Below, piece after piece: positions 26,789-35,937 of a DNA stretch of 64,000 bases (within the stretch, counting starts at the first letter, position 1; every line of letters starts with the position of its first letter). Under the pieces are notes generated by a model that worked only from the letters and a program-made list of their open reading frames with translations, was not told where the DNA came from and did not search any database. A program made the position numbers and the translations under genes. Where the stretch lies: NCBI RefSeq assembly GCF_014932895.1, contig NZ_JACYOF010000006.1:186001-250000 (forward strand), in the 5' to 3' direction. This DNA is from Bacillus thuringiensis (GTDB taxonomy: Bacteria > Bacillota > Bacilli > Bacillales > Bacillaceae_G).

Positions 26789-27775
26789 CTAAGCTAATTC
26801 AGTTTTCGCTTTTCTTAGAATGTCATCCATGTTTTCCCGAGAATCATTTGGTACTTTACGTACATCAAATTGAATGCCTTTTTCTTTCATTTTATCGAAA
26901 GCTTCAACATCTTCACGTCCCATAGAAAGTACTTTATTAACAACAACTTTACCAGTTGTATGGGCCATAGAACCAACATTAACCTCTTTAATATCCACCC
27001 CTCCTTCAATAACTTTTAGAACATCTTGTGGGTTTTCAAATAGTAATAATGCTTTCGTATTACCAAAACGTGTATCTTTTGCAACTTCCATCATTTTGCT
27101 GATAGGAATAACGTTTGCCTTAACCCCTGGAGGTGCAGCTTGTTCAATCAATTTCTTACGAAGATCGTCTTTAGAAACTGCATCTGAAACTACAATAATA
27201 CGATTTGGTTGTGTAGACTTTGTCCATGCAGTCGCTACCTGTCCATGTAATAAACGAGAATCTATACGAGCTAAAACGAATTTAATTTTCCCGTCACCAA
27301 CTACTGTTCCTGGAGCAAGTACACCTTTTGATTGTTTAGCCTCAGCAATTGCTACAACTTTTTCTTCTTTAGGCTCTAGTGCTTCGGGTTTAATTCTTAC
27401 CCCTTCTTTTGCCGTTTTAACAATATGTGCTGCGATTTCTTGAGCAGACGTCATTGAAAAACGCGATGCATACGCTTCGATCACCATTGGTAAATTCATA
27501 CCAGCAACGATTGCCCAATTGTCTTTATGCTCTTCATACATGCCGTTCGCTTGATTGAATGGAGTACCGCCCCATAGATCAACTAAGAATAATACTTCAT
27601 CTTGATTATCAAAAGATGCAACCGCAGCTTCCATTTTTGTTCTTAGGTCGGCCGGACCTTCGCTTGGCATTAAGGTAACAGCCTTAACGTTTTCTTGTTC
27701 TCCAAAAATCATTGCGCCAGATTGTAAGATACCTTCAGCAAATTCGCCATGACTTGCTAGGATAATCCCTACCAT
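26789..27775 (-). CDS. manX: PTS mannose-family IIAB fusion
   Basis: 328 residues from ATG 27775 (AGGAGG seven bases upstream; longer frames lack a site). IIA at 1-130 with phosphorylated His in IILASHGEFAEG; linker 140-165; IIB from about 170 with its His in DSRLLHGQVATAW. Accepts phosphate from HPr and passes it to mannose-type sugars entering through manYZ. First gene of the operon; its leader is nearly 0.8 kb long (see regulatory sites). Confidence 0.93.
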   Translation of the reverse strand: MVGIILASHGEFAEGILQSGAMIFGEQENVKAVTLMPSEGPADLRTKMEAAVASFDNQDEVLFLVDLWGGTPFNQANGMYEEHKDNWAIVAGMNLPMVIEAYASRFSMTSAQEIAAHIVKTAKEGVRIKPEALEPKEEKVVAIAEAKQSKGVLAPGTVVGDGKIKFVLARIDSRLLHGQVATAWTKSTQPNRIIVVSDAVSKDDLRKKLIEQAAPPGVKANVIPISKMMEVAKDTRFGNTKALLLFENPQDVLKVIEGGVDIKEVNVGSMAHTTGKVVVNKVLSMGREDVEAFDKMKEKGIQFDVRKVPNDSRENMDDILRKAKTELA

Positions 27776-28002
27776 ATTACTACCTCCTAAATATTCCCTC
27801 CTGTTTTTTCTGAATAGACACAACTGTTTCGTCTTTTTTCGTCAGTCTTTGTCTATTGAAAAGGTAACTTTTTCTTCCCTGAGGAAACCACCTCCTTTAT
27901 TTCTAGTAATACTCTCGGCATTCATCATTCCGTATTGGCTCTGGCCTGCTGGCCAAGATCTATCATTGATTCCCCTAAGAGCAAATCTGTTTCTCGACAT
28001 TT

Positions 28003-28016
28003 TTAAAGCGTTTTCA
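28003..28016 (-). promoter_or_regulatory. Candidate CcpA (cre) site
   Basis: Minus strand TGAAAACGCTTTAA, close to the cre consensus TGWAARCGYTWNCA. Upstream of manX, so catabolite control of the mannose operon is likely. Confidence 0.5.
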
Positions 28017-28544
28017 AAATCAGCGAGGAGGCATTGTTGTCGCCTATCTCTTCGAAAATTGAGTGATTGCTGTGCAACCTGTTTCTCATTCTCATCAGGA
28101 CTACTTGACTTTCTCCTGACAGACCGCCTGCTTTATTCTGTTCCTCTATGAGATTACGATACACAGCGAGGCGGCGGATGGTGTACTATCGCCACTAGCC
28201 CCCCTAACAGTACTGCGCCAGATTAACTGATTGATGAAAGCTTAGTCATAAAACTCATTTTGTTGTTCCATATGCCACTTGTGATTTTATTCACAAATAG
28301 AAGTAGCAAATAAGGAGCTTTTATACAATGCCAGATTAACTAATCATTGACTTAAAACCTATAAAGTCAATACTGGGACTGCTAAGTAATAAAATTCACT
28401 GCCATAACTTATATTGCTAGAATGCCTTTCTATCACACATTCACTATCAGAATCTAATACTCAGTTGTCATTAAAAACGCTAATACCTCTCTTCAAACCT
28501 TAATAAAAGTATCTACAATTACTGTATTTCAATATCAAACAGTT

Positions 28545-28580
28545 AAAAGTTTTATTTTTTACCGTAACTTCCGGAAAAAT
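28545..28580 (-). promoter_or_regulatory. Mannose-regulon operator copy A
   Basis: Plus strand AAAAGTTTTATTTTTTACCG then TAACTTCCGGAAAAAT. Near-identical to copies at 31982 and 34729, each upstream of a mannose PTS unit. Here it is 770 bp before manX. Probable target of the ManR regulator encoded at 32073-34019. Confidence 0.65.
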
Positions 28581-28589
28581 AGTAATTTT

Positions 28590-28680
28590 ACCTCATTTCA
28601 TGACGTAAATAAGATAAAAACTTCATTACTTTCTTTTAATCCGTAAGCTTTTGAATATAAGACGTCTTTTTGATTGTCCT
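28590..28680 (-). pseudogene. Truncated 3' end of a second ManR-like regulator
   Basis: Minus-strand bases match the last ~25 codons of manR (ATTCAAAAGCTTAC, AAAGTAATGAA, TTTTTATC...TATTTACGTCATGA) but with a premature TAA. Beside it, in the same order as at manR/manP, lies an operator copy. It is cut off close to an IS6-type end at 28700. Confidence 0.6.
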
Positions 28681-28699
28681 TATTAGCTAGCAGAAATAC

Positions 28700-28720
28700 G
28701 GCTCTGTTGCAAAGTTTGAA
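28700..28720. mobile_element. Solo IS6/IS240-type terminal inverted repeat
   Basis: GGCTCTGTTGCAAAGTTTGA matches the end of IS240/IS26-family elements (GGnnCTGTTGCAAAGTTT). No transposase and no partner repeat seen nearby, so this is a remnant. Confidence 0.65.
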
Positions 28721-28995
28721 AAAAGCATAAACAGGTTGGTAAATAAGGCACAATGTTTAGGAAGTAGCTAGTTAATTTTGATTCCCCAAAAAAGAGTAAC
28801 AAAATGTTACCCTCATCAGAAAAAATCAAACTAATGTTTTCTAAGCTGCACTCCAAATACAGTCATTCCTAGATAAACTAAAACATAACTCATTAAAACA
28901 CTTGTCAGAATCAAACTTTATTCAAAGGCTATAGCTCGTTAATTTGTGTTAAAATAAATCGAAATTATTTATACGTTATATATGGATAAAAGGAA

Positions 28996-29946
28996 TTATT
29001 GTAAGCTTGAAATAATACAATTAGTGTTACCTACCAAACCGTATTCCCCAAAATTATTAGGTAATATAAAATGGTCTCCTTTTTTAAAGAAAAAGTGTTC
29101 GCCGTCTTTAATTAACTCGCCTTCTCCCTCAATTACACTAACAAGAAGGAATGCTTTTTGTTGTTTCAAACTAGCTGATCCATCTAGCTCCCATTTTCCC
29201 ACTGAAAAATATGGGCATTTGATAAAGTTTGTTATGCTCAAATCATCTACTTTTTCATGTTTTACAGTTAATTGATTCGATATAAACGGAATTTCGGTTA
29301 CATCAATACTTTTTTCAAGATGAAGCTCACGTAAATTCCCCTCCGAATCTCTTCTATCATAATCATACAATCTATAGGTTGTATCAGAGTTCTGCTGTGT
29401 TTCCAATATCAAAATCCCTTTACCGATTGCATGAACAGTTCCACTTGGTACATAGAAGAAATCTCCCGGTTTCACCTTCACACGATGTAACAGTTGATTC
29501 CATTCCTTCTGTTCAATCATAGCCATCAACTCTTCTTTTGTTCTCGCATGATGTCCATAAATAATTTCTGCGTCTTCTTTGGAATCGATTACATACCAGC
29601 ATTCTGTTTTTCCCAGTTCTCCATTTTCATATACACTGGCATACTCATCATTTGGATGAACTTGAACAGATAGGTCTTGATTAGCGTCCAAAATTTTTGT
29701 AAGAAGAGGGAAACGATCTCCCTCCACATTTCCAAATAAATCTCGATGTTCTTCCCACAACTCACCTAAAGATAAACCTTTATATTTTCCGTTCTTAACA
29801 ATACTTTGTCCATGCTGATGTGCCGCAAAAGCCCAGCACTCTCCAGTTTGATTTGATGGAATCTCATATCCAAAAGAAGTTAATTGCGTTCCACCCCAGA
29901 TTCTTTCTTTAAAAACAGGTGCAAAAAATAATGGTTCAGTCATCAT
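28996..29946 (-). CDS. manA: Mannose-6-phosphate isomerase, class I
   Basis: 316 residues. Zinc-ligand motif SVQVHPND near 94-101, then ELGKTECWYVI, FYVPSGTVHAIG near 160-172 and the typical LILETQQNSDTTYRLYDYD. Converts mannose-6-phosphate to fructose-6-phosphate. GGAGGATTATA before the ATG. It follows manP by 14 bp, one operon. Confidence 0.95.
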   Translation of the reverse strand: MMTEPLFFAPVFKERIWGGTQLTSFGYEIPSNQTGECWAFAAHQHGQSIVKNGKYKGLSLGELWEEHRDLFGNVEGDRFPLLTKILDANQDLSVQVHPNDEYASVYENGELGKTECWYVIDSKEDAEIIYGHHARTKEELMAMIEQKEWNQLLHRVKVKPGDFFYVPSGTVHAIGKGILILETQQNSDTTYRLYDYDRRDSEGNLRELHLEKSIDVTEIPFISNQLTVKHEKVDDLSITNFIKCPYFSVGKWELDGSASLKQQKAFLLVSVIEGEGELIKDGEHFFFKKGDHFILPNNFGEYGLVGNTNCIISSLQ

Positions 29947-29960
29947 TATAATCCTCCGTT

Positions 29961-31916
29961 CTATACAATTTCATCTAGTAGCTTATATGCTTCTTGTTTT
30001 GTTTGGACGGATAATAACCGCTCTCTATAATTGTCATCCATTAGTTTTCGAGAAAGCATTTGAAGGATTTTTAAATGTTCATTTCCCTCACTTTCTTTTG
30101 GTACCGCAATCATAAATATTAATTTCGCTTCCGTTCCATCAAGGCTTTTCCAATCTACGCCAGATTGTTTAATCCCAAATACCACACTTGGTTTCTTAAC
30201 AGCTTCTGATTTTCCGTGTGGAATCGCAATATTCATACCAATACCTGTTGTACTTTCTTGCTCACGATTCATAATCGCTTGTCTAAATTCTGTTTTGGAA
30301 TGCAATGCACCAACATGGTTTAATTTTTGAATCATTTCATCAATGACGTCATCTCGTGTTTCCCCTATTAGATCTGTTTCAATCAACTCTAAACTCGTAA
30401 TATCTGTTAGTTTTTTTATTTCTACCTTATCTACTTGTTTGCTTTCTTTTTGCGTTTCTTGCTCTACTTGTAGCACCTCTTTCGTTGCTGAAACTTCTTG
30501 TATTTGTTCAACTGGTTGTTTTTCTACCTTTGAAATGTCTTTTTTTAATACATTTACTACAACAGCAGTCACAGCGGAACCTACAATTACAGCTACAAAG
30601 AACATAAATACATTATCTACTGCTCCTAGCACCGCAACAATTGGACCACCATGTGCCACTCTATCCCCCACATGACCAATCATAGCAATCACAGCACCTG
30701 TCATTGAACCGGCCATAATACTTGGAATAACACGAAGTGGGTCTTGTGCTGCAAATGGTATCGCACCTTCCGTAATCCCAAACAGTCCCATTGTAAATGA
30801 TGCTTTACCCATCTCTTTCTCTGAATCTTGGAATTTCCCCTTACCTATGAAAGTGGCAAGCCCCATTCCAATTGGTGGAATACAGATTGCCGCAGCAATC
30901 GGACCCATAATTTCATAGTTTCCTTCTCCAATCATTGCTGAACCAAATAAGAATGCAACCTTATTGACTGGTCCACCCATGTCAAATGAAATCATTGCCC
31001 CTAAAATTAATGCTAGGAGAATTGAACTTGATCCCTGCATACCCGCCAACCAAGCAGTTAATGACTCGAATGCTTGTGCGACAGGAGCACCAATAATAAA
31101 TATAAATGCTAAACCAACTACAAGCGAAGCGAACACCGGAATAATAATAATCGGCATAATTGGTTGAATCGCTTTTGGAACTTTTATTTTTTTAATTCCT
31201 AATGCTACATAACCTGCTAGAAAACCTGCGATAATTCCGCCGAGAAAACCAGCACCACTTTCACTTCCATAAAAACTTCCTGTCGCTGCAATATATCCAC
31301 CAATCATACCAGGAACAAGACCAGGTTTATCAGCTATACTATACGCTATATATCCAGCTAAAATTGGAACCATAAACGTAAATGATGCACCACCAATTTG
31401 TTCAATTGTTTTCCAGAAAGATCCATCTGGAATCACTAGACCTCCAGGTGTTTTTTCTCCACCGAGCGTCAATGCAATTGCAATTAACAATCCACCAACT
31501 ACAATAAATGGAACCATAAAAGATACACCATTCATTAAATGACGATATATCGGGTTTTGCTTTCTCTCCTGTTGATTACTTTCAACTGTTTTGGCCTGTG
31601 AATGATAGACAGGTACATCGCCACTTGCTACTTTCTGAATTAATTCTTCTGGTTTACGGATACCATCTTGAACCCCGACAACCAACAATTTTTTGCCTAC
31701 GAATCTATCTTTATTTACCGCTCTATCAGCAGCTATAATGATACCGTCTGCTTCTCGAATATCTTTTTCAGTCAGCTCATTTTCTACCCCTATACCACCT
31801 TGGGTTTCAATTTTCATCTGAATACCTAATTTATCCGCTGCTTTTTGCAAATTTTCTGCCGCCATATAAGTATGGGCAATTCCATTCGGACATGATGTAA
31901 TCGCTAACAGTTTCAT
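29961..31916 (-). CDS. manP: PTS fructose/mannose-family IIBCA transporter
   Basis: 651 residues. IIB at the N-terminus (ITSCPNGIAHTYMAAE, phospho-Cys 9), IIC about 120-460 with ten or so helices, a charged linker, and IIA at the end (GIGMNIAIPHGKSE, phospho-His). Architecture and neighbourhood (manA, manR) match Bacillus ManP. GGAGGATTAG before the ATG. Upstream lie a cre site (31941-31954) and operator copy B (31982-32017). Confidence 0.93.
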   Translation of the reverse strand: MKLLAITSCPNGIAHTYMAAENLQKAADKLGIQMKIETQGGIGVENELTEKDIREADGIIIAADRAVNKDRFVGKKLLVVGVQDGIRKPEELIQKVASGDVPVYHSQAKTVESNQQERKQNPIYRHLMNGVSFMVPFIVVGGLLIAIALTLGGEKTPGGLVIPDGSFWKTIEQIGGASFTFMVPILAGYIAYSIADKPGLVPGMIGGYIAATGSFYGSESGAGFLGGIIAGFLAGYVALGIKKIKVPKAIQPIMPIIIIPVFASLVVGLAFIFIIGAPVAQAFESLTAWLAGMQGSSSILLALILGAMISFDMGGPVNKVAFLFGSAMIGEGNYEIMGPIAAAICIPPIGMGLATFIGKGKFQDSEKEMGKASFTMGLFGITEGAIPFAAQDPLRVIPSIMAGSMTGAVIAMIGHVGDRVAHGGPIVAVLGAVDNVFMFFVAVIVGSAVTAVVVNVLKKDISKVEKQPVEQIQEVSATKEVLQVEQETQKESKQVDKVEIKKLTDITSLELIETDLIGETRDDVIDEMIQKLNHVGALHSKTEFRQAIMNREQESTTGIGMNIAIPHGKSEAVKKPSVVFGIKQSGVDWKSLDGTEAKLIFMIAVPKESEGNEHLKILQMLSRKLMDDNYRERLLSVQTKQEAYKLLDEIV

Positions 31917-31940
31917 TTCTAATCCTCCTCACACTATCGT

Positions 31941-31954
31941 TGTAAGCGCCTACA
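31941..31954. promoter_or_regulatory. Candidate CcpA (cre) site upstream of manP
   Basis: TGTAAGCGCCTACA, near-palindromic match to the cre consensus, between the manP start and its operator copy. Confidence 0.7.
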
Positions 31955-31981
31955 CATAATATAAATCAATATCGTAATGAC

Positions 31982-32017
31982 AAAAGTTTCATTTTTTACC
32001 GTAACTTCCGGAAAAAT
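31982..32017 (-). promoter_or_regulatory. Mannose-regulon operator copy B
   Basis: AAAAGTTTCATTTTTTACCG then TAACTTCCGGAAAAAT (plus strand), 66 bp before manP. Differs from copy A at one or two bases. Confidence 0.7.
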
Positions 32018-32033
32018 AAACCTTTTACCGAAA

Positions 32034-32066
32034 CAAACAAAAAAGCGAAGTATTTCGGCCTTCACT
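32034..32066 (-). terminator. manR terminator
   Basis: Minus strand AAGTGAAG...CTTCGCTTTTTT directly after the manR stop. Confidence 0.65.
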
Positions 32067-32072
32067 TTTCGT

Positions 32073-34019
32073 TTAATTATGTAAATGCGATAAAAATTTC
32101 ATTACGTTTGTTTCTTTGGTAAGCTTTTGAATAAAGGATGGTCGCTGACTTATGAAGGATAACTCATGAAATAACTGTTTCGTTACCTCTTTCCCATCAC
32201 TTTTAACTGCTAGCATAAATACAAGTGACACCTTCTCTGATCCCCAATCAATTGGTTCCTTTAATGTAGCAATTGCAATTACCGACTCCTGAATAAATTT
32301 CGGATTGCCATGTGGAATTGCAATCCCTGCTCCAATCGTTGTTGCTGACATCTTTTCTCTTATAATTGCATTTTCTGCATACTCTTTATCTACATAGCCT
32401 TTGCTATGCAAAGCATGTGCTAGCTTTTCAATTAGCTCATATGGGTGCTGCACGTCCTGTTGTAAAAATACTAAAAATGGGGATGTATAATTAAGCATAA
32501 CAAAGTCTTTTTGTTCTTTATAACTCGGTTCATCGCATTCTTTTATAAAATCTCCTAGCTTCTTTTCTTCCGCTCCCTCTAATAATGGGGACACTACGAT
32601 ATGAGGAATAAGTAATTTTGTAAGAGCAATGGTAGAAATAACGAGTTCCACATCATGATGTTTCATTATATAATCTTGTAAATCAGCTTTTGCAATGCAG
32701 TCCATCACATGGATATGGCGAAATTTCCGCTCAATTTTTGTCCGTAACAACTGTGACATCCCAATTCCCATATGACATACTATAATTACATTTTTTGATT
32801 TTTCCTGATGATCTAACCGTTCAACAGATGCTTCAAAGTGTAGAGTAAGATATGCCGCTTCTTCTTCCGGAATATATAGAATTAAAGATTCATTTATTTC
32901 TTCTAATACCTGAATCAACATATTAAACATATAAGGATACATTCTTTTTATATCATGTAGCATTGGATTGGATACAGAGAGATCATAGTTCAAACGATTC
33001 AATGTTGTATATAGATGAATTGTTAATCCCTCAATTAAAACTTGATCTCTACTGAAATCAATTTCATACAACTGTGACATTCGTTTTATTAATTGATGTA
33101 CAACCCTAGAAAGGATTGGATTACTTTCAGTAAGTTTACTACCTTCCCCTGGCTTGTCTTGATATCGGAATTTCCCGCCCAAAATATGAGCTGTTAAGTA
33201 CGTAGCTTCTTCTTCTGTAAAATGAACAGCGAAAACACTCTCTAATCGTTTTAAAAACTCCAATGTCCATTTATATTCTTTTGTTTCTTGTATTATTTTA
33301 ATTTCCCTTTTAGGGGTTAAAATCGATTGCTTAAGCTTCATTCTCCGTACCATCAGCAACGTATGAACTAATAAACTTTCAAATGCATCATCTGTAAAAA
33401 ATAATGCATTTCGTTTTTGTAGCGCTTTCAATTCATTCGTAACAAATTCAACCTCATGATATAAAAATTGTTCCTTAATAAATTGATTCGTTAGCTCTGA
33501 ATTACGAATTAAATCTGATAATCTAGCCAAGGCTTTTCTTTTATTCTTTTCAGTCCCCTTAACAAACAGTCCTATCCTCTGCTTTGAAACAACAGTTAAA
33601 TCAAAATGATATAACCACTTTTCAATTCTATCTAAATCTTTCTTTATAGTAGTACGATTTACAAAATGTTGAGAAGCCATATCCTGTGCAGTGACTGCCT
33701 TTACATTCATTAACAAGTTATAAGCAATTTGCAGGATTCTTTCTTCATCTGATTCATACTTTGTACGATTATTTATACAGTACAGTTTATTAAACAAATC
33801 TACCTTTTCATATTCCGCAATCTCTAAGTAAACTCCTAAGCCCGGCTTCCTAACAAGAATTGCACTCTCGTAATTCGTGAGGTGATCCTCAATTGCTTTA
33901 AAATCATTACGAATTGTTTTTTCAGAGCAATTTACTTGATCCGCAAGGTCTTGTACTAGTAAATAATCATTAGATTCAGATAATAACAGAAACAAAATTT
34001 CTTTTTGTCTTGTATTCAT
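32073..34019 (-). CDS. manR: PRD-containing transcriptional activator of mannose utilisation
   Basis: 648 residues from ATG 34019 (GATAGGTG upstream; a GTG three codons earlier overlaps that site). Order: N-terminal helix-turn-helix (TRQKEILFLLLSESNDYLLV), second wHTH, two PRDs (H residues in YLTAHILGGKF and YLTLHFEA), an EIIB-like domain (IIVCHMGIGMSQLL with Cys) and an EIIA-like domain (GAGIAIPHGNPKF with His). This is the ManR/MtlR type, turned on by HPr-dependent phosphorylation of PRD2 and off by the transporter's EIIB/EIIA. Located just upstream of manP; likely binds the three operator copies. Confidence 0.93.
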   Translation of the reverse strand: MNTRQKEILFLLLSESNDYLLVQDLADQVNCSEKTIRNDFKAIEDHLTNYESAILVRKPGLGVYLEIAEYEKVDLFNKLYCINNRTKYESDEERILQIAYNLLMNVKAVTAQDMASQHFVNRTTIKKDLDRIEKWLYHFDLTVVSKQRIGLFVKGTEKNKRKALARLSDLIRNSELTNQFIKEQFLYHEVEFVTNELKALQKRNALFFTDDAFESLLVHTLLMVRRMKLKQSILTPKREIKIIQETKEYKWTLEFLKRLESVFAVHFTEEEATYLTAHILGGKFRYQDKPGEGSKLTESNPILSRVVHQLIKRMSQLYEIDFSRDQVLIEGLTIHLYTTLNRLNYDLSVSNPMLHDIKRMYPYMFNMLIQVLEEINESLILYIPEEEAAYLTLHFEASVERLDHQEKSKNVIIVCHMGIGMSQLLRTKIERKFRHIHVMDCIAKADLQDYIMKHHDVELVISTIALTKLLIPHIVVSPLLEGAEEKKLGDFIKECDEPSYKEQKDFVMLNYTSPFLVFLQQDVQHPYELIEKLAHALHSKGYVDKEYAENAIIREKMSATTIGAGIAIPHGNPKFIQESVIAIATLKEPIDWGSEKVSLVFMLAVKSDGKEVTKQLFHELSFISQRPSFIQKLTKETNVMKFLSHLHN

Positions 34020-34195
34020 GAATTTCACCTATCTCTTATATCCTTCTAAGTTATATGCATTACTTCAAAGGATATTTTTACTTTTCCTTATAACTAACAT
34101 TTTAGATAATATGTATTGATTTTAAAATTCCAACTACGTTACGGTATACACTAATATCTATATGTAATAACACTACATTGCCCTTACTAGTAAGC

Positions 34196-34234
34196 ATCAA
34201 AATTCCCAAGAAGTTAACTCTATTGGGAATTTTG
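34196..34234 (-). terminator. Terminator after HPr gene
   Basis: ATCAAAATTCCCAA...TTGGGAATTTTGAT, a 14-bp stem, 120 bp beyond the HPr stop, separating it from manR. Confidence 0.7.
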
Positions 34235-34355
34235 ATACGCTTTCAATACTTATTAATATATGATATACCGTTTATTGCTCAGGAGTTTCTAGATGATACC
34301 TTCTCGCGTTGGAAATTCCTTTTATTATATAAACCATTCAAAACGGTACTTATTA

Positions 34356-34622
34356 TCATGCACCAATACTTTGTGTTTGCATTACTTTACTTACACCTTG
34401 AAGTACCTGTTCTTCATCTTCCCCTTTTGCAATCACTTTAATTTGTGCTCCTTTTGGAACACCAAGTGCCATAATACCCATAATAGATTTTAAATTTACT
34501 TGTTTTTCTTTATACTCAAGCATAACTTCTGATTTAAATGGGCTAACTGCATTAACTAATGTTGTTGAAGGACGCGCATGAAGTCCCCCGTCTTCTAATA
34601 TTGTAAAGAATTGTTCAACCAC
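34356..34622 (-). CDS. Plasmid-borne HPr-like phosphocarrier
   Basis: 88 residues, GTG start behind AAGGGGG. Phospho-His in GGLHARPST (His 15-16) and the regulatory serine in LKSIMGIMALGV (Ser 46 position) are both present. Transfers phosphate from enzyme I to PTS IIA domains; the serine version is the CcpA corepressor. No enzyme I gene accompanies it. It carries its own copy of the mannose operator and a cre site, so it should be induced together with the transporters. Confidence 0.9.
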   Translation of the reverse strand: MVEQFFTILEDGGLHARPSTTLVNAVSPFKSEVMLEYKEKQVNLKSIMGIMALGVPKGAQIKVIAKGEDEEQVLQGVSKVMQTQSIGA

Positions 34623-34687
34623 TTATGATTCCCCCTTCAGTTTTCTAAATTCATTAAGGTCACATTCTAAGTATCTTCGCCAAGAAT

Positions 34688-34701
34688 AGAAACCGCTTAC
34701 A
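34688..34701 (-). promoter_or_regulatory. Candidate CcpA (cre) site upstream of HPr gene
   Basis: Minus strand TGTAAGCGGTTTCT, close to cre consensus, 66 bp before the HPr start. Confidence 0.6.
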
Positions 34702-34728
34702 TTTAATATATAGTAAAGCAAACTAAGT

Positions 34729-34762
34729 AAAAGTTTTATTTTTTACCGTAGCTTCTGGAAAA
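34729..34762 (-). promoter_or_regulatory. Mannose-regulon operator copy C
   Basis: AAAAGTTTTATTTTTTACCG then TAGCTTCTGGAAAA (plus strand). Two changes from copy A. It sits 107 bp before the HPr gene. Confidence 0.65.
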
Positions 34763-35379
34763 GCTATTTTTATCTTTTTCCGACCGAAGATCCCCCCTCT
34801 GATATTATGCGAGGTTAGAGGTATACAAGTTTCTCTAAAAAACATTAAAAAGATTATATTTAACTATAAACATTCGAATGATTTTTAATGTTTTCTGGAT
34901 ACAATCCAGCCAGCATTTTAACCGAATTCACTAAAAAATGTAATCATTTTTTCTCTTTCATCCATCCCTTCACCCCTATTCTATATAATTCTGATATAGA
35001 ATAGAGGTGAAGATGTTACAATTTCGTTTCGAATGATTATTATTGCTTCCCTTTTATGCATCTAAGTCTCATTTGGTTCTTCTCTTAAATCCCACGGATT
35101 AATTTGACCTGAAAATGCTGCGTTTAGCATTTGTAGCTTTTGAATAAAGTTTGATTAAAAAATTCCCTTCAATACTTATTTAACAAGACATACAAAAACT
35201 CCATTTTGAAAAAAGATTGATCAAAATGGAGTTACTCTTTTCATCTAAATATGAATTTTTTATAAAAAAGTTTGATCATTTCAATGACACTTGTTCACGG
35301 TTGACGGAAACAGTAATCCTTTGATTATTTCATACTTGTACATTTGTAGAGGGATAATTTTCATTGAACTAATGTCCTC
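34763..35379. other. Intergenic region
   Basis: No gene with a ribosome binding site. Contains the terminator at 35197-35234 (AACTCCATTTTGA...TCAAAATGGAGTT), which serves the gene ending at 35380. Confidence 0.5.
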
Positions 35380-35826
35380 TTACTTTAATTCGATTCTTAT
35401 TTGATCTTTCCACTTATTTATGTTTTCGATTGCATTTTTTTCTTTCCCTATATATATATCATTGATTGTCATGGACCAAAATTTAAATATACGCTGTCTA
35501 TCCTTATTAGGTACAGGATTTGTTATTTTATCTATATTGCTAACTAATTCACGGTTTCTCTTTAGAATATAAGTTACTTCCCATTCCTTATCGTATGCTT
35601 CAGTAAATAATGTAATTAAATATCTATACCCTTCTTCTGTATAATTTGATGGATGTTGTATCATATAACAGGAAACAAGCCAGAAATGTAAAGCATATAA
35701 TGCTGGATCGTTATGCTCCCAAACAAGCGGAAAACCAAATTGCTCATAACACGAATATCCATCTATCTCTTTGGCCCCACATTCGACACATCGTCCAAAT
35801 TTCATTTCTGTATCGTTATTAACCAT
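35380..35826 (-). CDS. DUF5946 family protein
   Basis: 148 residues from the ATG at 35826 (GGAAAGGAAAATTAATT before it). A longer frame up to 35883 would start inside the IS605 right end and is rejected. CVECGA near the N-terminus and ALYALHFWLVSCYMIQHPSN match DUF5946, a small cysteine-containing protein of unknown function. Confidence 0.7.
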   Translation of the reverse strand: MVNNDTEMKFGRCVECGAKEIDGYSCYEQFGFPLVWEHNDPALYALHFWLVSCYMIQHPSNYTEEGYRYLITLFTEAYDKEWEVTYILKRNRELVSNIDKITNPVPNKDRQRIFKFWSMTINDIYIGKEKNAIENINKWKDQIRIELK

Positions 35827-35859
35827 AATTAATTTTCCTTTCCATAACTTATTTATAAC

Positions 35860-35937
35860 CATTTGAACTACCCCCACTTTCACTTCGTTTAGAAGTGAGG
35901 GATTCCTAAGTAAAGAGTTCTATCGAACTCTAATTTA
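35860..35937 (-). mobile_element. IS200/IS605 right end (TnpB-type omegaRNA 3' region)
   Basis: Beyond the TnpB stop: GTTCGATAGAACTC hairpin, then CCCTCACTTC...AAGTGAAAGTGGGGG and GTAGTTCAA. This is the hairpin and end sequence of IS605-type elements, where the TnpB guide RNA scaffold normally ends. Confidence 0.55.

Larger units (their letters stand above)
27776..28995. other. Long region upstream of manX
   Basis: 1.2 kb with no intact gene. From right to left: an IS6-type terminal repeat (28700), a decayed 3' end of a ManR-like regulator (28590-28680), an operator copy (28545-28580) and a cre site (28003-28016). A short repeated phrase GCCAGATTAACT occurs near 28210 and 28328. The stretch 28780-28995 holds nothing I recognise. 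Confidence 0.5.

Noticed and set aside
34233-34245. cre-like TGATACGCTTTCA before manR
   Set aside because: One base short of the cre consensus spacing and partly within the terminator region.
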